DNA of 27,915 bases from Elusimicrobiota bacterium (GTDB taxonomy: Bacteria; Elusimicrobiota; UBA8919), in contig DMMW01000077.1 of NCBI GenBank assembly GCA_003452965.1, positions 360 to 28,274 on the forward strand, in the 5' to 3' direction. Below are positions 1-8,170 of this stretch, piece by piece. The notes under the pieces are model-generated. The model saw only the letters and a list, made by a program, of their open reading frames with translations, made no database searches and was not told the origin of the DNA. Numbering within the stretch: position 1 is the first letter of the stretch; each line of letters begins with the position of its first letter. Made by a program: the position numbers and the translations under genes.

Positions 1-240
1 AATGATTATCGTAGGCGGATAAAACATATAGGTCACCAACTGCCCGCCCGAAGGGACGAGGTCTCGCCCATATAGGGCGGAGATGATTAAGGATATATCC
101 CGTAAAGTAATGTTGATTATATTAAATTCTAACTATTGTATATCTAATAAACAATATATACTACATTACTAACGGGGCATACCGTAGTTATACGGAATCC
201 ACACTGAATCACTGGCGGACAAGCAAGATAAGCAACTACG
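1..240. repeat. Structured intergenic repeat, left copy
   Basis: No gene is visible in the first 312 bases. The stretch is GC-richer than its surroundings and contains nested inverted repeats: CCGCCC at 44-49 pairs with GGGCGG at 75-80 around an inner CGAG/CTCG stem, CCGTA at 182-186 pairs with TACGG at 191-195, and CGTAGTT at 183-189 pairs with AACTACG at 234-240. Several words recur beyond the next gene: ACTGAATC, TGGCGGACAAG and GCAACTAC reappear near 1710-1790. It is probably a mobile or REP-like intergenic element, but its boundaries are not defined. Confidence 0.5.
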
Positions 241-312
241 ATGATAATGCAATAATAATTATTTCAAAAAATTTGTTTAGTTTATTGATTGTTTTCTATC
301 GGAGTTTATTAA

Positions 313-1665
313 CTATATATAATATCTTCTGATTAGAACAATTATTGTATAAATTAGGGAAATAACTGAAATACAAATAATTGCCAATTCTTTCCATTTG
401 AAAGAAAATTTGGTCTTATGATTGTATAAAAGTAGGAACAAAAGCGGTGCAATGGGTATAAAATATCTGCCTTGAATCCTGTGTATCCTGTCATTCCCGA
501 CTGGAGTTAGGGTGATATATGTCGCAAGACATATCAATAATACGGTTGCTATAGATATCGCGGATATTATTATTTTTTGGTTCATATTTATATATATTTT
601 TTCTTGGTATTCCGTCAAAGCAACCAAAAAAAGCAACATGAAATACGGAATTATAAAAAACCATGACATATTCGTATCCAGCCAGCCGAGCTGCCCCACA
701 AAATGGCTGATGAATTTTTTACTTGACAGCGTTTTTACTGCAGCAACAACAAACTTCATAGGATTTTCCAAAACATACAAAATCTGCCCTTTAACCGATA
801 TGTCAGGCCGCACAGGAACTATAAAATCTCTCGCTATCAGATGCCATCTGACTGCCAAAAAAATACAAAGCAATACAATCGATATGAACGAAAGATAATA
901 TTTTTTTCTCCCTCCGAACATATCCGGGGGTATCAATAATATCAGAGCAGGAATTAAAAAATAGATTTGCTTGGTCATTGAAATGCTTAAAGCCAAAAAA
1001 AATAAAAAAATAAAATTATTCCTACTAATATTTTTTTCTTCCCGATATGCAATCCTCAGCACAACAGCAATAAACAAAAATATCAAGCTGTTTGTTACGG
1101 TATCCCCGGACAAAGAAGCGGCCAAAAATATAGACATCGGCATAAGCGTAAGTATAAAAAACGTCCACTTTAAAACAGGGATTATTCTAATAACCACGAA
1201 TACCGACAAAATCCAGAAAGCCAAGTTAGATATTCTGCCTAAATACATAAGTTTAATCGGAGAGAGTTTGAGTATTTTACCTATTAATACTCCAATTGAC
1301 TGCGGAATATAAATAATCGGAGAGTATATTGCTGTAGAAAATTCAGTAAATTCCTTGTTTGATGCATTCAAGGGTATTTTAAAAACTGATAATATGGTAT
1401 GAATACTCGCTTTTTTTTCAGGATGGAACGGAATGTCATCCATTGTTATTTGAGCGATATCTTTTAAAGATTTAGGTAGGTATCCCCCAACTTTTTCATT
1501 TTCTTTTTGAGCAACTAATTGTAATTCTGAAACCTGATATGTACGGTAAAAATGTTCCTGTTCATCCGGGGATTGAAATGGTGGCGTTATAAATATAAAT
1601 AATATCCCAAAAAAACCAGCTAAACATAAAAACGCATTTTCAGGTTTTATATTTAATTTGTTCAT
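313..1665 (-). CDS. DUF2142 family polytopic membrane protein
   Basis: This 450-residue integral membrane protein has many hydrophobic segments. After the first membrane helix it carries the signature PPFQSPDEQEHFYRTYQ (about residues 28-44), which is characteristic of the DUF2142 family. These proteins are related to multi-spanning GT-C type glycosyltransferases and are often found in surface-polysaccharide loci, but the enzymatic role is not established. The acidic pair in SPDE lies just outside the first helix, as is usual in GT-C folds. The start is supported by an AAGGA-type ribosome binding site just upstream. The gene stands apart from its neighbours, with 197 bases to xerD on one side and repeat-rich DNA on both sides, so it may be a recent arrival. 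A sugar or lipid-linked sugar substrate is only an inference. Confidence 0.85.
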   Translation of the reverse strand: MNKLNIKPENAFLCLAGFFGILFIFITPPFQSPDEQEHFYRTYQVSELQLVAQKENEKVGGYLPKSLKDIAQITMDDIPFHPEKKASIHTILSVFKIPLNASNKEFTEFSTAIYSPIIYIPQSIGVLIGKILKLSPIKLMYLGRISNLAFWILSVFVVIRIIPVLKWTFFILTLMPMSIFLAASLSGDTVTNSLIFLFIAVVLRIAYREEKNISRNNFIFLFFLALSISMTKQIYFLIPALILLIPPDMFGGRKKYYLSFISIVLLCIFLAVRWHLIARDFIVPVRPDISVKGQILYVLENPMKFVVAAVKTLSSKKFISHFVGQLGWLDTNMSWFFIIPYFMLLFLVALTEYQEKIYINMNQKIIISAISIATVLLICLATYITLTPVGNDRIHRIQGRYFIPIAPLLFLLLYNHKTKFSFKWKELAIICISVISLIYTIIVLIRRYYI

Positions 1666-1680
1666 TTAATCCTTCTTTTT

Positions 1681-1858
1681 AATACGAGATACTTCCCGCC
1701 ACTTCCGCCACTGAATCTATGGCGGACAAGGAACCGTAGGCGGGCAGGCGTTGCACTCAGTATGACAGCCAAGCAAGATTGGCAACTACAGGCAGGACTG
1801 TCACTACTTACCACCCACTATCCCACCATCCCACAACCACACTCCGCCAGCTGGCGGA
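1681..1858. repeat. Structured intergenic repeat, right copy
   Basis: The gap between the DUF2142 gene and xerD is GC-richer than the coding DNA and repeats words found at 1-240: ACTGAATC at 1710-1717, TGGCGGACAAG at 1720-1730 and AAGCAAGATTGGCAACTAC at 1771-1789. It ends in a perfect 16-base palindrome, TCCGCCAGCTGGCGGA, at 1843-1858, just past the xerD stop codon. The palindrome could act as a transcript end structure for xerD, but no T-run follows it. Confidence 0.5.
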
Positions 1859-1862
1859 CTCA

Positions 1863-2738
1863 CTAGCCCCTAGGGTGAAATTTTTTATGCTGGTTTTTTA
1901 GAAATTTTTTATCAACATGGGTATATATCTGGGTTGTGGATATTGAGGAATGACCAAGCATTTCCTGTATTGTTCTTAAATCTGCCCCTCTCTCTAAGAT
2001 ATGGGAGGCAAAGGAATGCCTTAAAGTATGCGGACTGATTCTTTTTGTTATTCCTGCTATGTTTGCTGATTTTTTTATTATTTTCCAAATAGATATTCTT
2101 GAAAACTTTTTACCCGACGGATTGACAAAAAGAGAATCGCTATTGGTAGCTTTTTTTATATTTAAATATTTTCTTATTGCTTCTATGGCTTTGGAACCTA
2201 AAGGAATTATTCTTTCTTTTGAACCTTTGCCTAAACATTTTATGAAACCTACATCCAAGTTTGTATCGGAAGTTTTTAATTCAGTTAATTCGGACACACG
2301 CATTCCGGTTGCATATAATGTCTCTAAAATCGCTTTGTTTCTTATTCCTTTGGATTTTTCAATATTAGCCGTAGTTAAAAGTTTATCTACTTCTTCTATT
2401 GTCAACGTATCAGGTAAATATTTTTCCAATTTCGGGGATTTCAGCTGTTCGGCAGGATTTGATTTAATATATTCTTCAATATAAAGAAATTTATAAAATC
2501 CTTTTATAGCTTCCTGGTTTCTAAATATGGTTGAGGTTGATTTTTTGGCGAGTTTTTTTTCCCATAGGTAATCAGTTATTTGTTCTTCCGTTATATTTAA
2601 AAGTGAAAGAAAATGCTTTTTTAAGTAAGTAAAATAATCTTTGATATCCCGTTTATATGATATAGCTGTATTTTTAGCAAGACCTTTTTCAACCGTTATA
2701 TATGAAATGAATTTGTTTAAGAAATCTTCATTTTCCAC
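1863..2738 (-). CDS. xerD: Tyrosine recombinase XerC/XerD
   Basis: The product is a 291-residue tyrosine recombinase, the usual length for Xer proteins that resolve chromosome dimers at dif during division. Residues 1-95 form the SAM-like core-binding domain. The catalytic domain shows the complete set: Arg147 (TGMRVSEL), Lys171 (GKGSKER), His237 and Arg240 (HTLRHSFA), His263 (LGHSS) and the nucleophile Tyr272 (QIYTHV). A GAGG sequence sits upstream of the ATG with longer than usual spacing. XerC and XerD cannot be told apart from sequence alone; the symbol is a best guess. It lies downstream of the envelope genes, separated from the preceding hydrolase by 193 bases of octamer repeats. No dif site was recognised in the window. 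Confidence 0.9.
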   Translation of the reverse strand: MENEDFLNKFISYITVEKGLAKNTAISYKRDIKDYFTYLKKHFLSLLNITEEQITDYLWEKKLAKKSTSTIFRNQEAIKGFYKFLYIEEYIKSNPAEQLKSPKLEKYLPDTLTIEEVDKLLTTANIEKSKGIRNKAILETLYATGMRVSELTELKTSDTNLDVGFIKCLGKGSKERIIPLGSKAIEAIRKYLNIKKATNSDSLFVNPSGKKFSRISIWKIIKKSANIAGITKRISPHTLRHSFASHILERGADLRTIQEMLGHSSISTTQIYTHVDKKFLKNQHKKFHPRG

Positions 2739-2809
2739 AAAATATCCTCATAAAATTAATCGCATTTGTTATGTTGATAAAGTTAGTATAATCAAGATTA
2801 TTTAGTGGT

Positions 2810-2938
2810 GTGCGATAGTCCGTTTGTGCGATGGCGAGAATTGTGCATTGAAATATGTAAAATTATAATGTAATAGTTTAATTCTATCCCACTACCGCAC
2901 TATCGCACTATCGCACTATCGCACTACATCACTATCCA
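2810..2938. repeat. Tandem octamer repeat with distal inverted copy
   Basis: Six consecutive 8-base units run from 2891 to 2938: ACTACCGC, three exact ACTATCGC, then ACTACATC and ACTATCCA. The last unit covers the stop codon of the hydrolase gene. About 80 bases away, GTGCGATAGT at 2810-2819 is the exact reverse complement of ACTATCGCAC in the array, so the mRNA could pair in three registers. The array lies between the hydrolase stop and the xerD start. Confidence 0.75.
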
Positions 2939-3462
2939 TTAAAAAAGGGATTATTACTCATTTCTTCTTCAACAGTGGTATCTGGACCATGACCGGGATG
3001 AACGATTGTTTCTTTAGGCAAAGTAAATATTCTGGTTTTTATTGATTGCAGTATTTGCTTAGTATTGCCGCCAATGTCCGTACGACCTATTGAACCTGCA
3101 AAAAGAGTATCACCAGAAAATAAATGGTTTTCTATGTGCAAACATATACCGTCTGATGTATGTCCGGGTGTTAGAATAAATTTAATTTTATGTGAACCGA
3201 AAATCTCAATCTGCCCGTCTTTATCCGGTACAAATAGATTTATTTTAAATCTTTCAGTTATTTCCTTATTGGCACCTATATGATCAAAATGGTTATGCGT
3301 ATTAATTACTATTAAAGGCTTTAGTTGATTTTTATTGATTGCAGATAAAATTAAATCAGCATCACCACCCGGGTCAATAATTACTGCATCTCTATTTTTT
3401 TTGCTGAAAACAATATAACAATTTGCTTCAAGATATCCAACAGGTATTTTTATTATTTGCAT
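2932..3462 (-). CDS. MBL-fold hydrolase, glyoxalase II-like
   Basis: This is a 176-residue stand-alone metallo-beta-lactamase-fold hydrolase, shorter than classical glyoxalase II because the C-terminal substrate-binding helices are missing. The metal ligands are all visible: the HxHxDH motif at 56-61 (THNHFDH), His101 (TPGHTSDG), Asp118 (LFSGDTLF) and His158 (HPGHGP). Such short proteins hydrolyse thioesters or lactone-like substrates, but the physiological substrate cannot be assigned from sequence. Its start lies 10 bases inside the 3' end of pgpA, which indicates translational coupling. The extreme 3' end runs into a tandem octamer array. It is a common housekeeping companion gene in bacteria; no evidence links it directly to phospholipid synthesis beyond operon position. 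Confidence 0.88.
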   Translation of the reverse strand: MQIIKIPVGYLEANCYIVFSKKNRDAVIIDPGGDADLILSAINKNQLKPLIVINTHNHFDHIGANKEITERFKINLFVPDKDGQIEIFGSHKIKFILTPGHTSDGICLHIENHLFSGDTLFAGSIGRTDIGGNTKQILQSIKTRIFTLPKETIVHPGHGPDTTVEEEMSNNPFFNG

Positions 3463-3908
3463 AGTAAAATAATCCGTATTATGATATTAGTTAATATTCC
3501 GGATATTAAATCATCGGATAATATGCCTAAACTTCCATTATAATTTTGAACCGATTTGATAAATAAAGGTTTTTTAATATCAAAATATCTGAATAAAACA
3601 AAGCTTAATATTAAAACAAGAAAGCTTTTCGGCAAGAATATAATCGCGGTAAAATAGCCAATAATTTCATCAATTACTATCCGTTTATCGTCTTTATTCC
3701 CGTAAATTTTTTCAGCCTTGCCACAAACATATATTGATATCAAGAATAATAGTATCGTTAAGATATAAAAATAGCTGCGAGGCAAATACCACCAAAATGC
3801 AACCGCTAATAATGTTGCGAATGTACCGGGGGCAATAGGAATATAACCTATAGTAAAACCTGAGGCAAATAATTTTACAAAAAATTTTATTTTATTAGAG
3901 AAAAACAT
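3453..3908 (-). CDS. pgpA: Phosphatidylglycerophosphatase A
   Basis: The protein (151 residues) belongs to the PgpA family, which removes the phosphate from phosphatidylglycerol phosphate at the inner membrane to give phosphatidylglycerol. It carries the family signatures GYIPIAPGTFATL near residues 21-33 and VIDEIIGYFTA around 79-89, where the acidic pair is thought to bind the metal. Hydrophobic segments fit three to four membrane helices. pgsA, whose product makes the PgpA substrate, lies directly upstream in the direction of transcription, so the two steps are encoded together. No clear ribosome binding site precedes the ATG. The 3' end overlaps the MBL hydrolase by 10 bases. Confidence 0.9.
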   Translation of the reverse strand: MFFSNKIKFFVKLFASGFTIGYIPIAPGTFATLLAVAFWWYLPRSYFYILTILLFLISIYVCGKAEKIYGNKDDKRIVIDEIIGYFTAIIFLPKSFLVLILSFVLFRYFDIKKPLFIKSVQNYNGSLGILSDDLISGILTNIIIRIILLCK

Positions 3909-3953
3909 ATTGCTTTTGATTACTATGTTTTTAATAACTGATTACTGAGATTT

Positions 3954-3987
3954 TCCCTGAACCCGAATGAAGTGAGTGGTTCAGGGA
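3954..3987. repeat. Intergenic 10-bp perfect stem-loop
   Basis: TCCCTGAACC at 3954-3963 pairs perfectly with GGTTCAGGGA at 3978-3987 around a 14-base loop. It lies in the 141-base gap between pgsA and pgpA. No T-run follows on either strand, so it is not a typical intrinsic terminator. It may be a REP-like element or an mRNA processing or stabilising hairpin. Confidence 0.7.
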
Positions 3988-4049
3988 TGAATGCAATCTA
4001 TTTTCCTAATCGTTGTAATCATTGGTTGTTAGATTTTTCAACAATTAAA

Positions 4050-4634
4050 TTATTTATCAGTAAAAAGATATTTATGTTTGAAAATGTAACTAAATCCGGA
4101 AACGAGGGTAAGTATTGTAGTTATAAACATAAGTATGTATGGAATCAGTTTTAATTGAGGTATGTTGGAATAATCTTTTTCTAAGTATGTTTGAAGAAAA
4201 GAATCTAAGCATAAAATAGCAAGTATTATTACTATCGCTATCATCTGGAAAGTTGTTTTAAATTTACCCGATAGCGCTGCCGGAATAATTATATTTTTTG
4301 ATGTGGCAACCGTCCTAATACCGGTAATTATAAATTCTCTTGAAATAATTACAGTAACCATCCATGCAGGAATACTTAATTCCTTTATTTGAACAAATGA
4401 TATTAACGCAGCCGAAACAAGTAATTTGTCTGCAAGAGGATCTAAAAATTTACCAAAGTCAGTTACAGTGCCGTATTTTCTTGCCATATAACCGTCAATC
4501 GTATCTGTTATTGATGCAATTATGAAAACCAGTAGAGCACTTAAACGCATTGGAAAAGTGTTATATATCATTAATAAAATAAAAAAAGGGACCAGTAAGA
4601 TTCTAAAAATAGTAATTCTGTTTGCAAGATTCAT
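4050..4634 (-). CDS. pgsA: CDP-diacylglycerol-glycerol-3-phosphate 3-phosphatidyltransferase
   Basis: PgsA transfers the phosphatidyl group from CDP-diacylglycerol to glycerol-3-phosphate, the committed step to phosphatidylglycerol, in the inner membrane. The full CDP-alcohol phosphotransferase motif DG-x2-AR-x8-G-x3-D-x3-D is present with Asp47, Gly48, Ala51, Arg52, Gly61, Asp65 and Asp69. The length of 194 residues and the multiple membrane helices are typical. The opening MNLANRITIFRI matches PgsA rather than phosphatidylserine or cardiolipin synthases of the same superfamily. An AAGGAAA ribosome binding site precedes the ATG, which lies 13 bases after the rodZ stop. pgpA, encoding the next enzyme, follows after a hairpin-containing gap. 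Confidence 0.93.
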   Translation of the reverse strand: MNLANRITIFRILLVPFFILLMIYNTFPMRLSALLVFIIASITDTIDGYMARKYGTVTDFGKFLDPLADKLLVSAALISFVQIKELSIPAWMVTVIISREFIITGIRTVATSKNIIIPAALSGKFKTTFQMIAIVIILAILCLDSFLQTYLEKDYSNIPQLKLIPYILMFITTILTLVSGFSYIFKHKYLFTDK

Positions 4635-4647
4635 TTATAAAGTTTCC

Positions 4648-5310
4648 TTAGGGTAATTTTATTTCTCCTACTAATTTGCTTTTAGTAAGTTCTACAGGAT
4701 TACCGTTAAATATCAGAGTTATACCCATCATATTGCCTATCCGTATTTTAAATTCATCTGTTGATTCAAATGCCTTAATGGTATTCGGCGGTAAAATACC
4801 TTCAAATATCGGATTTTCACCTTCTTTAATCCTTACCCATACATCCTCAGTTGTCCTTACTTCAAGTATATTTTTATTTATAGCTTGTTCACCGGTACTG
4901 CTTATTTTAACTTCTTCGGTTTTTTGTTCTGAACCTAAATGAATCAATGAATAAATGCCATAAAATAATAATAAAACGGAAATAATAATAATTATGTACT
5001 TTATATTAATTTTGAACATCTGTTTATTCGGAATCGGAACATCTTTTAATTTTATTTGTGTTATTTGAGTTCTTACGTTGGCAGGATGTTCCTTTTTATA
5101 CTCGGTAATTAGTTCATTTGCATTTAATCCTAAATAAGTGGAATAATTACTTAAAAATCCTAAAAGCATCACTTCTGTAGGAATATCCGAATATCTATTA
5201 TTTTCAAGTGCATCAAGATACTTTGTATTAATAAGCGTTTTTGCGGATATTTCATCAAATGAAATTCCCAATTCTTGACGCTTCTGTTTTAAAGTTAAAC
5301 CAATATCCAT
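4648..5310 (-). CDS. rodZ: RodZ-like cytoskeletal HTH membrane protein
   Basis: The protein is built as in RodZ: a cytoplasmic helix-turn-helix region at residues 1-75 (LKQKRQELGISFDEISAKT, then KYLDALENNRYSDIP), one transmembrane helix at about 105-125 (a run of Ile, Val and Leu) and a C-terminal DUF4115 beta domain of about 85 residues. RodZ anchors MreB filaments and links them to the elongation machinery that makes the rod-shaped cell wall. At 220 residues it is shorter than E. coli RodZ but near the size of homologues in many other phyla. The conserved RodZ-pgsA pairing supports the call, since these genes are neighbours in many bacteria. An 89-base AT-rich gap separates it from lolA, with no terminator recognised. 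Confidence 0.87.
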   Translation of the reverse strand: MDIGLTLKQKRQELGISFDEISAKTLINTKYLDALENNRYSDIPTEVMLLGFLSNYSTYLGLNANELITEYKKEHPANVRTQITQIKLKDVPIPNKQMFKINIKYIIIIISVLLLFYGIYSLIHLGSEQKTEEVKISSTGEQAINKNILEVRTTEDVWVRIKEGENPIFEGILPPNTIKAFESTDEFKIRIGNMMGITLIFNGNPVELTKSKLVGEIKLP

Positions 5311-5399
5311 AATAGAACCAATTAAAAGTTTAAAGTTTAAATTAAAATTGAACCTTTATGTCTTAATTTTTATTTTAACTTTTCATTTATACTTGCCTG

Positions 5400-6053
5400 T
5401 TAGAAGGGCGATGTTATTATACTTGCACCTTTCGGAATTTTGAATTTAAAAACCGAGTCCTTTATTCCCTTGTTTATTTTAATATCAGACATACTAACGG
5501 TTGAAACAACCGTATCAGTCTTTATTTCTGTTTTTTCTATTAAATAGTTTTCTTTTGAAACCCAGAGATTAATAACCATATTCTGCATCTGTTTTTCCTT
5601 CAGTACCAAGGAAATAATATAATTTTTCCCTTCATCCTTTATCAAGGAAATATCATATTTTTTTCTTAAATCCGCTATTGTAGAAGAAAAATCATATATT
5701 CCCTTGGGAAAATTGCCTTTATCCGAAAGAGATTTCCAATCTTCAATCATAACCTGATTAAATTCCTTTTGATAAAAAAATATTTTCTTTCCGTCACACA
5801 CAATTATCTGCTTTTCAGGCTTTGCATATTCAATTTTGAATAAATCCGGTTTTTTAAAAACGGCATTACCTGTTATGCTTGATTTTTCCTGAGTGATTGT
5901 GATAAATACTTCTTGAATTAAAGAAAAAGATAAATCGGTAAGTTCAGAATCTGCCTTTTCCATTTTTCTAAGAACATCATCTATGGTTTGAGCACATAAT
6001 AAACTATTGAATAAAAACAATATAACACTAACAAAATATATTAACTTTTTCAT
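5400..6053 (-). CDS. lolA: LolA-like periplasmic lipoprotein carrier
   Basis: This 217-residue exported protein has a signal peptide at residues 1-21 (basic start, long hydrophobic core, then CAQT). The mature part matches the LolA fold: a helix with VLRKMEKADSELTDLS, repeated beta strands, and the phrases VFKKPDLFKIEYAKPEKQII and CDGKKIFFYQKEFNQV that typify outer-membrane lipoprotein carriers. LolA shuttles lipoproteins released by LolCDE across the periplasm to the outer membrane, so the gene implies a diderm envelope. The ATG overlaps the ftsK stop as ATGA, implying translational coupling. An ftsK-lolA arrangement is also known in proteobacteria. No LolB or LolCDE gene is in the window. 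Confidence 0.87.
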   Translation of the reverse strand: MKKLIYFVSVILFLFNSLLCAQTIDDVLRKMEKADSELTDLSFSLIQEVFITITQEKSSITGNAVFKKPDLFKIEYAKPEKQIIVCDGKKIFFYQKEFNQVMIEDWKSLSDKGNFPKGIYDFSSTIADLRKKYDISLIKDEGKNYIISLVLKEKQMQNMVINLWVSKENYLIEKTEIKTDTVVSTVSMSDIKINKGIKDSVFKFKIPKGASIITSPF

Positions 6054-8170
6054 ACTTGTCCCTCTTTTGCCAGAAATTCTCCGATTCTATCTATAAATAC
6101 TTCCCATTTGTTTGTACCATCCGGTTTCCTTATAAATCCCTCAACTTCAAGACGACTTAAAACATCGGCCGCCCGATTGCCAAACCCGTTTGTTTTTAAC
6201 AAATCATATGAAATTCTTCTTCTTTCCATTGCAAGCTTCAGCGCACGAACAAGCTCGTTCTTGGCTTCAAGAGACATCTCCTTCTTTTCAGTAGCAACTA
6301 TGGTTTCAAAAATATCTTCGTATTCCGGTTTTGCTTGCTTTTTAATAAATTTCACCACTCGTTCAATTTCCTTAAGGGAGACATAATTACCTTGCAATCT
6401 TAATGGTCTTGAATATCCGGTCGGTAAATAAAGCATATCGCCCCTTCCCAAAAGATCCTCAGCGCCGTTTACATCCAAAACCACGCGCGAATCGGTTTTA
6501 GAAAGCACCTGGAAAGATATCCTTGCAGGCAGATTAGCTTTAATTACACCTGTAATTACATCAACTGACGGTCTCTGTGTTGCAAGAATAAGATGAATTC
6601 CGACGGCTCTTGCCATCTGTGCAAGACGTGTTATTGATTCCTCAACATCTTTAGAGGCAATAAGCATCAAATCGGCAAGTTCATCAATAATTACAACAAT
6701 ATAATATTCTTTTTTACCGCCTTCCTTTGCCATTAGTTCATTATAACCGTCAATATTCCTTACGGCTCTTTTTGCAAAGGTTTTATATCTGTGTTCCATA
6801 ACTTTAACAAGTAGTCCTAAAGCATTTGCAGCTTCTTTCGCATCAGTTATTACGGATACTTCGGCTGCTTTTTTACCCGGAACAAACAGATGGGGTATCC
6901 CTTCGTATACCGGAAGTTCCAACCGTTTCGGGTCTATCATCAAAAATTTTAGTTCATCCGGTTTAGCCCTGAAAAGAAACGATAAAATAACTGAATTAAT
7001 GCATACTGATTTTCCGCTACCTGTGGCACCTGCTATTAAAAGATGCGGCATAGGTGCAAGGTCATCACAGAATGGTTCTCCTGAAGTTGTTTTTCCGAAT
7101 GCAAAAGTCAGCAGCGATTTTGAAGATTTAAACTTGTCCGATACAATAATATCTTTTATTCCTACAACCGCCTGTTTAGGATTCGGTATCTCAATACCTA
7201 CGGCAGATTTTCCCGGGATTGGAGCAAGAACTCTTATTGATTCCGTTTTCATTGCAAGAGCAATATCATTTGAAAGATTAGTTATTGAATTCACTTTCGT
7301 GCCTGGTGCTAATACTATATCATATCTTGTTATTACGGGTCCGGGATTTATTGAATCCATAGTAGCGGTTATTCCAAAGTCTGATAGTGTTTTTATTAGT
7401 TTTTCTGAACATTCGCGAAGTTCGTCTTCTAAAACCTGGGTCTCTACGCTTTTAGGTTCGTCTAAAAGCTCTATTGATGGCAACTTATATTCTATTTGAT
7501 TACTTTCGGTCAAATCTGTTTTTTTATCTTTAGCCTGCAAATCAGATTTGTATACTTTATTATCTATTTTTTCTCTAACAATTTTAGGTTCTTTCGTCTT
7601 AATAATTTCTATCGGCTCTTCTTTTTCTATAACAACGGGTTTAGGAATTGATACTTTAGGAAGTTCTCTGTCTTTTGAATCTATGTCAGCCAATGTTCTT
7701 CTCTTTTTCGGCTTTAAATATTTTGCCAAATAATAAGAAAAATCTTCAAAGGATATTCCGGTTGTTAGAAATATTGAAATCATTAATACACCTAATGTAA
7801 CAACCCAGCCACCAAAAGTTCCTACGGTTTTTTTTAATCCGATTTCAGAATATTTACCGACAAAACCGCCAAAATTTTTATTCGGCAGATCTTTGGTTAT
7901 AAGGGAAAGGATTGTACAGATGCATACTATAATAAATATATCGGATACAAATTTAATATTAGTACTATTCAATTTCTTGTTGAACGAAAGTTTTATACCT
8001 ATCCATAATAGTATGAACGGGAATATATACGATGCCTTACCAAATACTACACCTGTTATTTTTTTTAAATGAAAACCTACGATTCCTGAATGCTGCGGAA
8101 AAGATAAGAACCATAGGAATAGAATACCTAATACAATTAATATTAAACCACGAATATCATTTCTTTTCAT
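6050..8170 (-). CDS. ftsK: DNA translocase FtsK/SpoIIIE
   Basis: FtsK pumps chromosomal DNA through the closing septum and helps Xer recombination at dif. The N-terminus has about four membrane helices (within roughly residues 8-140), followed by a short charged linker of about 100 residues and the RecA-like motor with Walker A AGATGSGKS (about 380-388) and Walker B YIVVIIDELAD (about 490-500). The C-terminal gamma winged-helix domain (RRRISYDLLKTNGFGNRAADVLSRLE) recognises the polarity sequences. At 706 residues it is complete; the linker is short compared with E. coli. The start at 8170 is chosen because it overlaps the uppP stop as ATGA; an upstream in-frame ATG at 8203 adds 11 unlikely residues. 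The stop likewise overlaps lolA. Confidence 0.95.
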   Translation of the reverse strand: MKRNDIRGLILIVLGILFLWFLSFPQHSGIVGFHLKKITGVVFGKASYIFPFILLWIGIKLSFNKKLNSTNIKFVSDIFIIVCICTILSLITKDLPNKNFGGFVGKYSEIGLKKTVGTFGGWVVTLGVLMISIFLTTGISFEDFSYYLAKYLKPKKRRTLADIDSKDRELPKVSIPKPVVIEKEEPIEIIKTKEPKIVREKIDNKVYKSDLQAKDKKTDLTESNQIEYKLPSIELLDEPKSVETQVLEDELRECSEKLIKTLSDFGITATMDSINPGPVITRYDIVLAPGTKVNSITNLSNDIALAMKTESIRVLAPIPGKSAVGIEIPNPKQAVVGIKDIIVSDKFKSSKSLLTFAFGKTTSGEPFCDDLAPMPHLLIAGATGSGKSVCINSVILSFLFRAKPDELKFLMIDPKRLELPVYEGIPHLFVPGKKAAEVSVITDAKEAANALGLLVKVMEHRYKTFAKRAVRNIDGYNELMAKEGGKKEYYIVVIIDELADLMLIASKDVEESITRLAQMARAVGIHLILATQRPSVDVITGVIKANLPARISFQVLSKTDSRVVLDVNGAEDLLGRGDMLYLPTGYSRPLRLQGNYVSLKEIERVVKFIKKQAKPEYEDIFETIVATEKKEMSLEAKNELVRALKLAMERRRISYDLLKTNGFGNRAADVLSRLEVEGFIRKPDGTNKWEVFIDRIGEFLAKEGQV

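Noticed and set aside
1843..1858. dif site for the adjacent Xer recombinase
   Set aside because: The palindrome is 16 bases of GC-rich sequence and does not show the 11-6-11 layout with TATAA-like inner arms of dif.
2891..2938. CRISPR array
   Set aside because: The 8-base period has no spacers and no cas genes; it is a simple tandem repeat.
3972..4154. Plus-strand 60-residue frame over the pgsA 3' end
   Set aside because: It lies partly over the hairpin and antisense to pgsA, lacks family features and is an artefact of the opposite strand.
6999..7499. Plus-strand 166-residue frame inside ftsK
   Set aside because: It is antisense to the conserved FtsK motor; its composition follows from the complementary codons.
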